From Bacteroidales bacterium (GTDB lineage Bacteria; Bacteroidota; Bacteroidia; Bacteroidales; UBA932), in contig JALOCI010000015.1 of NCBI GenBank assembly GCA_023227835.1, positions 1-57,753 on the forward strand: a DNA stretch of 57,753 nt, written 5' to 3'. The translations under genes were made by a program, and so were the position numbers. The notes beneath the pieces were generated by a model. It was not told where the DNA came from. It was given only the letters and a program-made list of their open reading frames with translations, and made no database searches. This document shows positions 47,101 to 55,221 of this stretch, piece after piece; the stretch's first letter is position 1; each line of letters begins with the position of its first letter.

Positions 47101-47325
47101 AAAGGTTAATGTTGCGTTGGAGGGAACATTTTTCAATGTATACCTCCCCTCCATATCAGTTGTTGCCCAAATGGAAGTGCTACCTTTAACGGCAACCAGA
47201 ACACCTATTACAGGTTTCTCGTCTGTTGCCGAAATTACAGTACCACTAACACTACCAGTCTGGGCTGACAACTTCATACTCACCAGGAGTATAGACATGA
47301 TAAGAATTAGTCTTTTTATTTTCAT
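44149..47325 (-). CDS. susC: SusC/RagA-family TonB-linked outer-membrane transporter
   Basis: The 1058-residue protein has a signal peptide ending KLSAQ, a carboxypeptidase-regulatory-like domain (GSVSGTVISATDEKPVIGVLVAVKGS), the SusC motif DQVVVVGYGSMKKSDLTGSV, a plug domain (RVRGASSINNSNEPLYIIDGIPF) and a 22-stranded barrel ending in a terminal aromatic (FTLGINVGF). It imports mannan oligosaccharides with energy from TonB. No N-terminal signalling (STN) domain is present, so it does not drive an ECF sigma pathway. Confidence 0.95.
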   Translation of the reverse strand: MKIKRLILIMSILLVSMKLSAQTGSVSGTVISATDEKPVIGVLVAVKGSTSIWATTDMEGRYTLKNVPSNATLTFKSLGFQELSVPLAGKSILNVTLKEAIAELDQVVVVGYGSMKKSDLTGSVANVSGGKLRESIVTNVDQMLQGKVAGVQITQNSGAPGAAASIRVRGASSINNSNEPLYIIDGIPFSGEGKEIGGFSWAGGSNGQKYVNPLSTIAPSDIVSIDVLKDASATAIYGANGANGVILVTTKRGKAGAVTISYDGYAAVQQVGKKLDMMNLREYAKYQVELGDFIQQQPDDAYKDPSILGSGTDWQNEIFRTAVMSSHQISLTGGNDMVQFAASGGYMSQEGVVIGSAFDRFNSRLNVDGSPYKWLKIGGSLAFTHTEETITNNDGVDGVILQALTMQPNIPVYNFDGTWAGPNDVNGASQYNPVWLALMKNNEYIRNRVMGNFYLNATILKNLTLRSEYGYDFSNNNNYCFVPTYSFGVISNDINQLMQRNDQSTYWIWKNYATYDKNIGVKNHITFMAGVEASASDWSGHRIIKQNLSSNNIHIATTDGDFVSNSGWMDRVTTMSVFGRLNYNYDERYLLTTTLRADASSKFGANHKWGYFPSVAAAWRMSNEGFLKDNQTISNLKLRAGYGQVGSSNIGTYLYGSGMFTMTTPMGTAYRMENIANPDLRWEASEQINAGVDLSLFKGRISLVLDVYQKDTKDLLLQVSVPSYLGGTTTYNDIATPMVNIGKTRNKGIDIALNTVNFDRDNFNWTSNLTVSINRNKVMSLNDNSQILYGSIDWLSEFQNATMIKVGQPIGVFYGYIVDRLFESEQDILDSPVQVEDPSNPGTNLINKNTGVYVGDIKFKDLDNSGTIDDKDQRKIGDPNPDFTFGFSNTFTLYKNWEIGLVLTGSYGADILNFARSRTESMTSLWDNQSSAVSNRAQIGTDGNGKAYLINPGTTVPRPATNDFNRNNRMSTRFIEDGSYLRVQNLSVSYIVPEQFAKKIHLKNLKVYINGQNLHTFTKYSGYDPEIGAYNQSSLLQNIDRGRYPTPRMFTLGINVGF

Positions 47326-47362
47326 GTTTTTTAAGTTTAGTGTAAATGACTAATATCGAGTA

Positions 47363-49768
47363 CTATTTATTTAAAAAATTTGAGAAGAACTCCATACGCC
47401 TCTGCCACCAGTCACTCTCCACATCATGCCCCTTAAGTGGATAGCAAATGAATGATTTCTGTGAGGTAATCCGGTTGTAACCGGCAAAATTGGTATGGGG
47501 AGGGCAAACTTCATCTTGCAGGCCGAATGCCATAAGAACAGGAGCTTTTATCCATCCTGCAAGATTTTTTATATCGAAATATGAAAGTGTTTTGTATAGT
47601 TCCTTATCCGGTATTCCAAGCCTTTTCTGCTCGTCAAGCACAGGTTCGGCAGGCCAGTGGACAATCTGGAAATAATCCGGAAAATCAGAAAGGAACGGAA
47701 TGAATGGAGCGGCGGCACAAATCCGGTGATCCAGGGCACAGGCTGCAAGTGTGAAAGCACCACCCTGACTTCCCCCTTCAGCAAAAATATGCAAGGTGTC
47801 AACCTCCGGACGCGAGGTGACAAAATCAACAGCTCTCACGAGATCCATATAAGCACCCCTGTAGTAATACTTCTCCTTGTCCTGTAAGTTCCAACGGATC
47901 CAGTCTCCATACTTATTATCCGGTTCATTGAGAGCCTGTCCCCTTACAGATAGCACGAATTCCACAAATCCGGGATTTGAATCCGGATCGGGACACCACG
48001 GTTTTGATCCGTAGCCCATATAACCTATTAAAGCGGGGTATTTTCCGGGTTTCACCGGTGTAACATAGTATCCTGATATAACAGCACTGTCTAGTGAGAC
48101 CATCTTAACCAGATAGACCTTTCTTTTATCCGTAGATTTATCTTCAAGCAATGTAAGGCTGTAATGAGGATCAACCTTCGCCAGATCTGATTTTGCCCTG
48201 TCCCAGAACTCTTTTAGATCCGGCTGGGCATCAAACGGAGAGACGACCCTCTCTGGTTCATATCCGATGTTAAACCTCTTTTCCCAACCATTGGACGCAG
48301 ATAGTGTGACCCTGTAGAATCCGGGTTTTACTCCGAAACTGAATAGTACTACACTGCTGTCACGCGGCGCTACCCGTACTCTCCTTACAAACTTGCCTAT
48401 GCCTTCTCTTTTATCGGTTGCCAGATCAAGCCGGATCTCCTCAACAACCGGTTTATCAGAACTATTATAAACTATGGCCTTGATTTCAGGTTTTTGTGCA
48501 CCATACCATAACCATCCGTGGTTAACAGGGACATTTACAGAGATATCAGATTTGTCTCTTACATCATACAGTCTGTACAGCAATACATCATGCCCTTTGA
48601 CAGTTATTGTTCTGTCGTCTTCTGTAGAGCCGGCATCGCTCTTACTCCACAAATCCTTGACTTTGTATATCTTCTTGTCGAAAGAGGTACTTAATCCCGA
48701 AAGAGTATCCAATAAACTGAATTTGTTCCAATCAATCGTATATGATTTATCTTCTGTACTTCTGTTCAGTATGCAAAATGCCCACTCTTTTCCGGCAAGG
48801 GGTTTCAACCAGAACTCGAGTCCATCCGAAGAGGCTGCCTTGAAACCCTGAATACCGAGAGTATCCTGATCTACCGATATCACCTCCTTGTTGGTTATGA
48901 TACCGAGGGTCTGCGAACTCATAGTTTTAAGATCGTTTCCTAAGATCAAAGGCGCAGCAAGCATGCACCACATAGTGAAATGCGCCCTGTCCTCATTCAC
49001 ACTCATTCCGTTTCCAACCTCAAGCATATCGGGATCATTCCAGTGACCCGGTCCGGCATATTTCCTCAAGCCATCCTGCTTGTCCAAAATCTGCAATACT
49101 CCGAAAGATTTCCAGGTACCGTAGTCCTTTATGCAATCAAAACAGTTATATATGTCTCCAGTAGTTCTCCATGAATGCCCCACCTCTTTTGCCCATAGCC
49201 AGGGTTTATTGTCGCCCCACTCACATATACTGAAAAAAACAGGACGTCCCGCAAACCTGAGGGCGTCCCTCATGAGCTTATATGCCCCAATGGGATTTAT
49301 ATCCTTAGTGTTGCACCAGTCATATTTTAGATAGTCGACACCCCATTGCGCATATGTTATAGCATCCTGATACTCGTGCCCGAGGCTACCGGGGTGACCT
49401 CCGCAAGTTTTGCATCCGGCATCGCTGTATATGCCAAACTTCAGTCCTTTTGAATGAACATACTCTGCCAAAGCCTTCATTCCTGAAGGAAATTTCGTTC
49501 TGTCTTCCCTGATAAACCCGAGAGAATCCCTTTCACCATGCCAGCAATCGTCAAGATTGAGATATATGTAACCGGCATCCAGAAGCCCTTTGGAAACCAT
49601 AAGGTCTGCCGTTTCCCTAATAAGAGTCTCGTTTATATTTGAAGAAAACTTATTCCAGCTGTTCCACCCCATCTGTGGAGTCTTTCCCAGATTCTCATAC
49701 TTCTGCCCCTTGAGTGGCAGAGAGAGGGAAAATACTGCCAAAAGCAGTATAATTCTCAAACGTACCAT
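47363..49768 (-). CDS. GH27 alpha-galactosidase fused to CE7 acetyl esterase
   Basis: The 801-residue two-enzyme protein begins with a signal peptide. Residues about 25-400 are a GH27 alpha-galactosidase: nucleophile Asp150 (YLKYDWC), acid/base Asp205 (RTTGDI). Residues about 405-500 form a beta linker domain. From about 505 follows an acetyl-xylan-esterase-like CE7 domain with the RGQ motif, Ser667 (EGGSQGGA), Asp752 (GLQDEV) and His781 (KGHDVE). Both active sites look intact. The fusion would remove galactose side chains and acetyl groups from galactoglucomannan in one protein. It lies 37 bp upstream of susC and 2 bp after the GH5 stop. Confidence 0.92.
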   Translation of the reverse strand: MVRLRIILLLAVFSLSLPLKGQKYENLGKTPQMGWNSWNKFSSNINETLIRETADLMVSKGLLDAGYIYLNLDDCWHGERDSLGFIREDRTKFPSGMKALAEYVHSKGLKFGIYSDAGCKTCGGHPGSLGHEYQDAITYAQWGVDYLKYDWCNTKDINPIGAYKLMRDALRFAGRPVFFSICEWGDNKPWLWAKEVGHSWRTTGDIYNCFDCIKDYGTWKSFGVLQILDKQDGLRKYAGPGHWNDPDMLEVGNGMSVNEDRAHFTMWCMLAAPLILGNDLKTMSSQTLGIITNKEVISVDQDTLGIQGFKAASSDGLEFWLKPLAGKEWAFCILNRSTEDKSYTIDWNKFSLLDTLSGLSTSFDKKIYKVKDLWSKSDAGSTEDDRTITVKGHDVLLYRLYDVRDKSDISVNVPVNHGWLWYGAQKPEIKAIVYNSSDKPVVEEIRLDLATDKREGIGKFVRRVRVAPRDSSVVLFSFGVKPGFYRVTLSASNGWEKRFNIGYEPERVVSPFDAQPDLKEFWDRAKSDLAKVDPHYSLTLLEDKSTDKRKVYLVKMVSLDSAVISGYYVTPVKPGKYPALIGYMGYGSKPWCPDPDSNPGFVEFVLSVRGQALNEPDNKYGDWIRWNLQDKEKYYYRGAYMDLVRAVDFVTSRPEVDTLHIFAEGGSQGGAFTLAACALDHRICAAAPFIPFLSDFPDYFQIVHWPAEPVLDEQKRLGIPDKELYKTLSYFDIKNLAGWIKAPVLMAFGLQDEVCPPHTNFAGYNRITSQKSFICYPLKGHDVESDWWQRRMEFFSNFLNK

Positions 49769-49770
49769 TT

Positions 49771-51066
49771 TTATAGTTCAGATTTGATTTTCTTGTTATA
49801 CTCCTTAATCAAGCTGACAGTTGTGCTGTCAACGGCAAAGACGGAATTAAGACCCTGTGCTTCCTGCGCCGGATCTCCGCAGTAATCATCCCCTCTTTGC
49901 CAGAAAGTGTTTAAAGGATTAGGAACGGCAAAACCACCCCATCCCCAGAAGTTGCATCCTGCCACATATCCCTTATCGGCGGCACTTTGCAGTACTTTTT
50001 CAAAAACAAACTTATAATATGAATCCCTGGATTTTACAGACGACCCGGGTGTGAAAAGAAAACCGTCGCGAGGAAAACCAAATTCTTCAATAACCATTGG
50101 TTTGTTAAGCTTTCCTGCAACATCTGCGTGTGTTTTAATATATTTTTCTGTATTATCTATAGCAATACCTAGCTTTTGCGATATGCTGTCCTTGGATATC
50201 CAGGTCCAGTTGTATGGCCATATATGAAGATTTATATAATCTATCTCAGGATATGAATGAATTTTCTCAAGCAGCATGGTATCACCCTCACAACCGTATA
50301 GCCCCTCGCTCCCGGTAGAGACCATATGGTTAGGGTCAATTAACTTTATAAGTTTTGCAACATCTCCTATCCATGAAGCAAATTTGTCCTTGTTTGAATC
50401 GCTGAATGCCCTCGGCTCATTCCCGATCTGCCATGAGAAGATTGCCGGATCATCCTTGTATGCAATACCTGTTATACTATTTTTTCTTGAAATGATGTCT
50501 TTCACATAGCTGGCAAACAAAATCTTGCAAGTATCACTCTGCTGGAATTGGATTACATACTGCTTATATGCCTCCCAACCATCTATATTAGGTATAGGAG
50601 CCTTGCCATAACCGGCCCATTGTAGATACTGCGAATACCCTCCTGACCACTCCCATGAGTTGTTTAGGTAGAGCACGGCTTTCATATCCCTTTTTCCCAG
50701 TTCCGCAAGAAAGCGGTCAAGACCTTTTAAAATCGTGTCATTGTAAACACCCGGAGATACCTGAAGCGTCGGCTCAACCTTGGAATTAACACCTCTCTCA
50801 CCGTCAGAGCCTACTAAAACGCGCAGATTGTCTATACCTGTCTCCTTTAGAAAGTCCAGCTCCCTTGCAAGACGAAGGGTATCTCCCCCCTGGCCTTCTG
50901 AAGCAAGTATAGCTCCATACCAGAAATTAGTACCTATATAATAATAAGGTTTACCATCTTTTATAAAATGGCCGTTTTTTACATATACAAAGTTGTTTTT
51001 CAACGTATTGCCGGCGCACGAAGTCAGTGCGACAACAAGGAGCAGAGTCAGGGTGCGAAGTTTCAT
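49771..51066 (-). CDS. GH5 (GH5_7-like) beta-mannanase/mannosidase, lipoprotein
   Basis: The 431-residue lipoprotein (VVALTSC, Cys17) has a GH5 barrel. The acid/base is Glu217 (WQIGNEPR) and the nucleophile Glu328 (MVIEEFGFPRD). The opening FVYVKNGHFIKDGKPYYYIGTNFWYGA and NLRVLVGSDG are typical of subfamily GH5_7 mannan-active enzymes. It probably acts on the cell surface or in the periplasm on the mannan backbone. A 105-bp gap separates it from the esterase gene upstream, the largest gap in this part of the cluster. Confidence 0.9.
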   Translation of the reverse strand: MKLRTLTLLLVVALTSCAGNTLKNNFVYVKNGHFIKDGKPYYYIGTNFWYGAILASEGQGGDTLRLARELDFLKETGIDNLRVLVGSDGERGVNSKVEPTLQVSPGVYNDTILKGLDRFLAELGKRDMKAVLYLNNSWEWSGGYSQYLQWAGYGKAPIPNIDGWEAYKQYVIQFQQSDTCKILFASYVKDIISRKNSITGIAYKDDPAIFSWQIGNEPRAFSDSNKDKFASWIGDVAKLIKLIDPNHMVSTGSEGLYGCEGDTMLLEKIHSYPEIDYINLHIWPYNWTWISKDSISQKLGIAIDNTEKYIKTHADVAGKLNKPMVIEEFGFPRDGFLFTPGSSVKSRDSYYKFVFEKVLQSAADKGYVAGCNFWGWGGFAVPNPLNTFWQRGDDYCGDPAQEAQGLNSVFAVDSTTVSLIKEYNKKIKSEL

Positions 51067-51171
51067 ATAAAGGGCGGTTTATTTAATGTAAAATTAAGAG
51101 CCCTTGGAACGACATACAAATATTATTTTATCAAACAATAATACTATTTTGCACCAAAAAATCAGCTTTTT
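51067..51171 (-). other. Gap inside the mannan cluster
   Basis: This 105-bp AT-rich gap is a candidate internal promoter site. The closest match is AATATTTG, one base off the -7 consensus, without a correctly spaced TTTG. No hairpin terminator is seen. Confidence 0.3.
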
Positions 51172-52593
51172 TTACCACTTATCCGACCTGAAAGGGATTA
51201 CCGGAAGTCCTCTGGTGTTGTATAGTTTTACTGTATCAAGATTGTGAAAACAAAACCGTACGGCAGCTATTTCTTTTACTTTATCACTTGACACATAGAT
51301 GTTTTTATCTTTCATTGAAGAATAAGCCCTAGCCGGATAAAAAAACCCGTCATTTCCCGAGACTTCAAATCCTTCAATATTTTCAAAAGGGGTGAATCCA
51401 TCCGGGGCATACTTGAAATAAAGTACCGCTTCATCTCCTTTTAGCTCAATTTTGTCATACTCCGGACTCTTATACCATATCCCGGGTACGCCGTAAGTTG
51501 CAGCAAGGGCAGTCAGGGCGAACCTTTCAGCAACAGTGGACTTGTTGGACGGATGAATACAGTTATACTCGTACGGCCTGAGAATATCTCCCGTAGATAT
51601 CATTGAACTGTTCGGTATGATATATTGCGCTTTTGCTTGTTGCTCTCTCAAATATGCACCCTGGTCATTTTTTCCGTATTTATTGTAAGGCGCAATCTCA
51701 GCATAATAAAAAGGAAGTTCACCAAGTCCCCACTCCGCTCTCCAAAGGGCTACCATCTCAGCCAGCCTCTGCGCATAACTCTGCCATGAACCGACATTTG
51801 ATTCTCCCTGATACCATAAAAACCCTTTAATTGTATACTTCTGTAAAGGTTTTAGCATTCCATTATACATAATCATCGGCCTGAGGTACTCCTTCACCTT
51901 TGGATCCACAGCCTCATCAGAACTTACATCAGGATACTCCTTTAATTTCCATTCAGGAAGCCACCCCTCAACGCGGGAACCTCCCCAGCTGCAATTGATT
52001 ATTCCAACCGGCACATTAAGAGCCCTGAACAATTGAATTCCATACAAATATGACACCGCTCCAAACCACGGGGCATTCCCCTGGGTGCTCACCTTCCACT
52101 TTCCTGCAACCTCTTTCTGCGGAATCAGAGCTTTTACATTAGGAATAGTTGCAACTCTCACATATTTGTACAAACCTGACTCAAGTATATATCTGTTTGC
52201 ATTTTCCACAGGCTGATTCTGAAATCCGTTCAACGGCATCTGCATATTCGATTGACCCGAGCAAAACCACACCTCTCCAATCAGCACATTCTCTATCGAC
52301 AATCTCTCCCGTCCCGACCTTATTACTATATCATACTCTCTCAAACCTGCAGCAGGGGTTAGAAGGGCAACTTCCCACGTACTGTCAGCCAATACCTTTG
52401 CAGTATACACCCTGTCTCCCCATGAAGCCTTAACTTCAACAACGGACCCGGGATCACTCCATCCCCATATCCTTGCCTTTGCGGATTGTTGTAACACCAT
52501 ACCATCACCGACAATTTCAGGCAATCTGATTTTTGCACTCGCCATTTGCGAAATATAAAGCAGGACAAGGCACAGAAAAAATCTCTCTCTCAT
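51172..52593 (-). CDS. SGNH-type acetyl esterase (sialate O-acetylesterase family)
   Basis: The 473-residue protein has a signal peptide (ends ASA) and an N-terminal beta domain followed by an SGNH hydrolase. The catalytic Ser115 is in FCSGQSNMQMP, with LWYQGESNV as the second conserved block and CIHPSNKSTVAERFA carrying the His. Family members remove O-acetyl groups from sialic acid or from plant polysaccharides; in this cluster acetylated mannan is the likely substrate. It follows the AraC regulator by 48 bp. Confidence 0.88.
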   Translation of the reverse strand: MRERFFLCLVLLYISQMASAKIRLPEIVGDGMVLQQSAKARIWGWSDPGSVVEVKASWGDRVYTAKVLADSTWEVALLTPAAGLREYDIVIRSGRERLSIENVLIGEVWFCSGQSNMQMPLNGFQNQPVENANRYILESGLYKYVRVATIPNVKALIPQKEVAGKWKVSTQGNAPWFGAVSYLYGIQLFRALNVPVGIINCSWGGSRVEGWLPEWKLKEYPDVSSDEAVDPKVKEYLRPMIMYNGMLKPLQKYTIKGFLWYQGESNVGSWQSYAQRLAEMVALWRAEWGLGELPFYYAEIAPYNKYGKNDQGAYLREQQAKAQYIIPNSSMISTGDILRPYEYNCIHPSNKSTVAERFALTALAATYGVPGIWYKSPEYDKIELKGDEAVLYFKYAPDGFTPFENIEGFEVSGNDGFFYPARAYSSMKDKNIYVSSDKVKEIAAVRFCFHNLDTVKLYNTRGLPVIPFRSDKW

Positions 52594-52641
52594 TTTTAAT
52601 AATATTTGGTTAAAATAGTACCAGTATAACTATTTTTTGTT

Positions 52642-53520
52642 TTAAATTATAAGTTTGTTCTTTCTGTAGTGAGAACGGAATATTTTTGGAGTCATTCCTT
52701 TTTTCTTTTTAAAAATACGGTTGAAATAGGAAAGATTATTAAAACCACACTCAAAACATATCTCAGATATTGACTTAGTTGTATCCACAAGCATCCTTGA
52801 CGAGAAACCTAGTCTTATGTCGATTATATAGTCAGAGAGATTCTTCCCCGTCCTGAGTTTAAAAAAACGACTGAATGAAGCCGGAGTCATTCCCACCATA
52901 TCTGCAAGATATGACAAACGAATATCCTTCTGATAATTTTGATTTATATACTCCTTTACCTTCCTCACTCTCCTGCTTTCCGTATTTCTCTCCGCACAGG
53001 CAAAAGAACTGCTGGCCAGACTTCTGGCGCTACATTGCGAAAGATCGTTAAGCAGATTCAACAATTTAAGAAACTGCGTAAATCCCTGTCTTTCCGACGC
53101 TATGGTGTCAATCTGAGAATAGACCTTCATTATAGCAGGAAGCGGAAAGCAGATGCCATGCTCGGCCTGTTTGAACATCTTTCTGATAGAGGAGAATTGA
53201 TTTTTTTCCAAAAGACTGAGAGGGAAGAGACCTGAAGCAAACTGTATTGTTATCTCCCTCATCATCTTTGATCCACAATTACCCTGCTCCCATACATGTT
53301 CGAGGCTTTCTCCCGTTATGAGAATCAACTCATAATCTTCCGTGTATTCCATTGAATCCCCGACTATCCTTCTCAAACCCGCCCCGTTCTCGATAAAATT
53401 TAGTTCAAACTCTTTGTGCTGGTGAAGAGGAAATGTAAACTCCGTCTTATACCTTTCAATCACGTGAAAGCAATCTTTTTCCGACAAAGGTGGAATTTCA
53501 TTTAAAATATGTTCATTCAT
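52642..53520 (-). CDS. AraC-family transcriptional regulator, probable mannan cluster activator
   Basis: The 292-residue protein has an N-terminal cupin-like sensor (FPLHQHKEFELNFIENG, about 30-130) and a C-terminal double helix-turn-helix (KDIRLSYLADMVGMTPASFSRFFKLRTGK and SISEICFECGFNNLSYFNRIFKKKKGMTP). It is the first gene of the minus-strand mannan cluster. No hybrid two-component sensor or ECF sigma gene is present in the window, so it is the best candidate regulator, but the inducer is unknown. Confidence 0.9.
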   Translation of the reverse strand: MNEHILNEIPPLSEKDCFHVIERYKTEFTFPLHQHKEFELNFIENGAGLRRIVGDSMEYTEDYELILITGESLEHVWEQGNCGSKMMREITIQFASGLFPLSLLEKNQFSSIRKMFKQAEHGICFPLPAIMKVYSQIDTIASERQGFTQFLKLLNLLNDLSQCSARSLASSSFACAERNTESRRVRKVKEYINQNYQKDIRLSYLADMVGMTPASFSRFFKLRTGKNLSDYIIDIRLGFSSRMLVDTTKSISEICFECGFNNLSYFNRIFKKKKGMTPKIFRSHYRKNKLII

Positions 53521-53576
53521 CTGAAAAAAGATAAAATTGATGTAGTAAAGATATTACTTTTTTTAAATAATGATAT

Positions 53577-53584
53577 TATTTTTG
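53577..53584 (+). promoter_or_regulatory. Candidate -7 element for the ferritin-like/VIT1 gene
   Basis: TATTTTTG fits the consensus and lies 24 bp before the chosen ATG at 53609. No good -33 TTTG. Confidence 0.45.
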
Positions 53585-53608
53585 CAATACAGAGTTAACA
53601 ACAACAAA

Positions 53609-54472
53609 ATGGATAAGAAGCTGCAGAAAATCATGGTCGGCCTGCAAAGAGTTGAACTGACCGAACACCATATATACATGCGCCTTGCAGAGAGGAGCAA
53701 AGATCCTAACAATGCCGCAGTCCTTAGAAAAATAGGGATGCAGGAAAAAGGGCATTCTCTATATTGGCAGAAAAAGACAGGGGTGGAAGTAAAACCGGAC
53801 AGATGGACTATTTGGAAAAGAGTTTTCATGGCAACTATTTTGGGACCTACATTTGTTCTGAAACTTATGGAAAAAAGGGAAGGCACCGGCTCAAAAGTAT
53901 ATAATGACCTCTCGGGCATTTATCCGGAAGCACTCCAATTTGCCGAAGAGGAAAGGGTTCATGAGAAGGAGATTCTGAATATGATCCACGAAGAAAAACT
54001 TCAATATGTAGGATCAATCGTTCTCGGACTGAATGACGCCCTCGTAGAGCTGACCGGTGCTCTGGCTGGTTTCACACTGGCTCTTGGAGAGACAAGGATA
54101 ATATCACTTGCCGGACTGGTTACAGGAATCTCTGCCGCCCTCTCTATGGCAGCCTCTGACTACCTCTCATCAAAAGCAGAAGGGGATTCAAAAGCAGGGA
54201 AATCGGCAATATATACAGGTGTTGCATACATTATAACAGTTATTTTACTAATACTGCCTTTTCTGCTTCTTACGAGCAAGTTCATGGCTCTCGGCATAAC
54301 ACTGGCAACAGTAGTTCTTATAATTTTCTTTTTTAATTATTATATCTCTGTCGCTAAAGATCTGAATTTTAAGGCGAGATTTCTGGAAATGACACTTATA
54401 AGTCTAGGAGTTGCAACGTTCTCGTTTTTTGTAGGATATCTTCTAAAATTCGTACTTGGAGTAGACGCTTAG
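53609..54472 (+). CDS. Ferritin-like domain fused to VIT1/CCC1 membrane transporter
   Basis: The 287-residue protein has an N-terminal ferritin/rubrerythrin-like four-helix part (about 1-130) with metal-ligand candidates VELTEHHIYMRLAE, MQEKGHSLYW and FAEEERVHEKEIL. It is followed by a VIT1/CCC1 membrane domain with about five helices (GSIVLGLNDALVELTGALAGF, typical of the family). Such fusions (MbfA-like) export iron or manganese and protect against oxidative stress. The ATG at 53609 follows the predicted -7 element; the frame's earlier ATG at 53570 overlaps the promoter. It is divergent from the AraC gene. Confidence 0.88.
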   Translation: MDKKLQKIMVGLQRVELTEHHIYMRLAERSKDPNNAAVLRKIGMQEKGHSLYWQKKTGVEVKPDRWTIWKRVFMATILGPTFVLKLMEKREGTGSKVYNDLSGIYPEALQFAEEERVHEKEILNMIHEEKLQYVGSIVLGLNDALVELTGALAGFTLALGETRIISLAGLVTGISAALSMAASDYLSSKAEGDSKAGKSAIYTGVAYIITVILLILPFLLLTSKFMALGITLATVVLIIFFFNYYISVAKDLNFKARFLEMTLISLGVATFSFFVGYLLKFVLGVDA

Positions 54473-54522
54473 TTCTTCCTTTCACTTCGAAAGCCATCTC
54501 GCTGTTGTTCCAGAATAATTTT

Positions 54523-54530
54523 TAACTTTG
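54523..54530 (+). promoter_or_regulatory. Candidate -7 element for the small secreted protein gene
   Basis: TAACTTTG fits the consensus. Transcription would start near 54537, so the ATG at 54528 is excluded and the ATG at 54576 is used. Confidence 0.5.
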
Positions 54531-54575
54531 TTTCGTAACGAAAATAGTGTTCACTGCATTTATAATTATTCTGAA

Positions 54576-55199
54576 ATGAAAAAAGTTTCGATTCTGTTAA
54601 CATTTTTTTTTGCCGCGGCTGCTCTGACAGCCAACGCTCAGACAGCCAGCCCCAAATTAACAGAGGGTTTCAACCCCTCAACAGTAAGGAGTGTTTATGA
54701 AATAATACGGCATGTACCATTGAGTGAAGCAAAACAGATTTCACTGGCAAAAGCCGTAGAGGAGGAAGATGCACTTTTTGCAAAGCTGCTCAAAAAAGAG
54801 TCGGTTTTAAGTATAAAGAGTCAGAAAACTCTTGCAGACCTGCGCAAGAAAAATATGCTCTCTATCCTTTCGGAAAGTGAGATGGATCAGTACTACAGAG
54901 GTATCAGCGATGCAGAGGCTGAAGCTATGGCAGTCACAGCCAGGGAAACCATCAACCCGCAGATAAGTGGAGGGTATCAGGATGGGAAATTTATCTATGC
55001 CTCTTTTTATAAAATATATCTTGAAAGCAAGGTGGCCGAAATGAAATATGCAGATAATCCCGCCAAGCTTAAGGCCGTTCTTAAAAAAATCCGGGAAGAT
55101 GAGTTCAGGGTGCTGCTGGATAAAAGCGGAATAGTAGCAAATGATGAACTTAAAGGTTCACGCGCCTGGACTTTCAAACCGAACACCCCTGTAAGATAA
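54576..55199 (+). CDS. Secreted helical protein of unknown function
   Basis: The 207-residue protein has a clear signal peptide (MKKVSILLTFFFAAAALTANAQ). The mature part is rich in Lys, Glu and Ala and predicted mostly helical, with no cysteine and no catalytic motif I recognise. It lies 22 bp before the sulfatase gene and probably shares its transcript. I do not recognise the family. Confidence 0.75.
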   Translation: MKKVSILLTFFFAAAALTANAQTASPKLTEGFNPSTVRSVYEIIRHVPLSEAKQISLAKAVEEEDALFAKLLKKESVLSIKSQKTLADLRKKNMLSILSESEMDQYYRGISDAEAEAMAVTARETINPQISGGYQDGKFIYASFYKIYLESKVAEMKYADNPAKLKAVLKKIREDEFRVLLDKSGIVANDELKGSRAWTFKPNTPVR

Positions 55200-55221
55200 T
55201 CACCCCATAAATTGCCAAACA

